Source: Deltaproteobacteria bacterium (lineage in GTDB: Bacteria; Desulfobacterota; Desulfobacteria; Desulfobacterales; G020354645). Taken from it: a stretch of DNA of 64,000 bases. The DNA lies in assembly GCA_020354645.1 (NCBI GenBank), contig CP070652.1, positions 3,552,163-3,616,162 on the forward strand, read 5' to 3'. Position 1 is the first letter of the stretch, and every line of letters starts with the position of its first letter. Made by a program: the position numbers and the translations under genes. Shown in pieces: positions 63,624 through 64,000 of this stretch. The notes beneath the pieces are model-generated. The model ran no database searches and was not told the DNA's origin. It saw only the letters and a program-made list of their open reading frames with translations.

Positions 63624-64000
63624 TCCTACTATCAATCCGTATCTGCTCGAAGCGAAAAACGTGGTAAAATACTACCCGATCCGGGGGGGTGTTTTTTTCA
63701 AACAGGTGGCCGCCGTCAAAGCGGTTGATGGGGTCAGTCTGAACATTCGCCGGGGAGAAACCCTGGGACTTGTGGGTGAATCCGGTTGCGGAAAAACCAC
63801 CTTTGGGCGGGTTATTTTGCGGCTGGAAGAACCGACGGCCGGTGAAGTGTTTTTTGAGGGTAAAAACATCATTGCTCACGATCGGAATCAGATGCGCGTC
63901 TTGCGTAAAAAAATGCAGATTATTTTTCAGGATCCATTCTCCTCGCTGAATCCTCGAAAAACAGTATCCCAGATTGTCGGAGAACCGTTGTTGATACACG
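63616..64000 (+). CDS. dppF: Peptide ABC transporter ATP-binding protein (DppF-like), 3' end outside window
   Basis: The ATG at 63616 overlaps the dppD stop (ATGCCTGA). The open frame runs to the edge with [21 protein letters not shown] (Walker A) and a Q-loop [15 protein letters not shown]. The second ATPase of the dipeptide importer. Confidence 0.93.
   Translation, partial: MPDPTINPYLLEAKNVVKYYPIRGGVFFKQVAAVKAVDGVSLNIRRGETLGLVGESGCGKTTFGRVILRLEEPTAGEVFFEGKNIIAHDRNQMRVLRKKMQIIFQDPFSSLNPRKTVSQIVGEPLLIH

Overview
The window looks like chromosome from an anaerobic, probably sulfate-reducing member of the Desulfobacterota (Desulfobacterales-like). This is inferred from gene content: non-pyrrolysine MttB-type methyltransferases, a DsrMK-like membrane electron module with TusA and DsrE partners, an ADP-forming acyl-CoA synthetase, a stand-alone Fo ATP synthase operon with sodium-type c subunits, and an Mrp/Mbh-type antiporter cluster. 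No rRNA, tRNA, CRISPR array or prophage was recognised. Both ends cut through ABC transporter operons.

Layout. 1-4.1 kb (minus): branched-chain amino acid/amide-type ABC transporter (livK-livG-livF-livH, the last one partial). 4.5-17.4 kb: a catabolic island that looks dedicated to N-methylated amino acids or betaines. It holds two MttB-like methyltransferases, a mandelate-racemase-type enolase-superfamily enzyme, a small-molecule kinase-like protein, a Rossmann oxidoreductase, a QueG-like Fe-S protein, and a divergent sarcosine-oxidase/opine-oxidase-like alpha/beta pair with a FadR-type GntR regulator. Two perfect palindromes of the form ATGGT-TAA-ACCAT sit at the promoters of the oxidase and of the regulator. 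17.5-18.6 kb: a REP-associated-type transposase bounded by 18-bp perfect inverted repeats. 18.8-21.4 kb: nicotinamidase-like and nicotinate phosphoribosyltransferase genes (NAD salvage). 21.4-25.1 kb (minus): MarR, DsrE2-like, TusA, NarI/DsrM-like cytochrome b and HdrD/DsrK-like Fe-S protein. 25.3-31.8 kb: outer-membrane barrel, NAD kinase, VOC protein, aldolase/dehydrogenase fusion with a class I aldolase, and a secreted protein. 32-34.5 kb: ahcY and metK. 34.7-43.1 kb (minus): ten-gene Mrp/Mbh-like antiporter operon with three large antiporter subunits and an embedded cyclic-nucleotide-binding protein. 43.3-44.6 kb: two tandem cytidylate-kinase-like genes. 44.9-48.9 kb (plus): atpZ-atpI-atpB-c5-c-b'-b, an Fo operon without F1 genes. 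48.9-57.2 kb: lytic transglycosylase, acyl-CoA synthetase (two subunits), a flavoredoxin remnant, response regulator, ankyrin fragment, unknown membrane protein, and a GAF-GAF-HD-GYP protein. 57.4-64 kb: M20 peptidase and a dipeptide/oligopeptide ABC transporter (dppABCD, partial F).

The most striking object is the 405-residue ATP synthase c subunit at 46258-47475. It has five fused hairpins of about 81 residues. Only hairpin 1 keeps the membrane carboxylates (E32 and E65); hairpins 2-5 carry glutamine at the ion-binding position. It is followed by a normal 82-residue c subunit with the two-carboxylate (E32/E65) sodium motif and a much stronger ribosome binding site. The rotor may therefore be a mixed ring with some ion-silent positions, next to a large cation antiporter operon. 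Other notable non-coding structures are two copies of a 183-bp hairpin-forming element (6044-6226 and 50477-50659), a perfect three-way-junction palindrome at 1049-1099, and a complex inverted-repeat block at 16089-16414.
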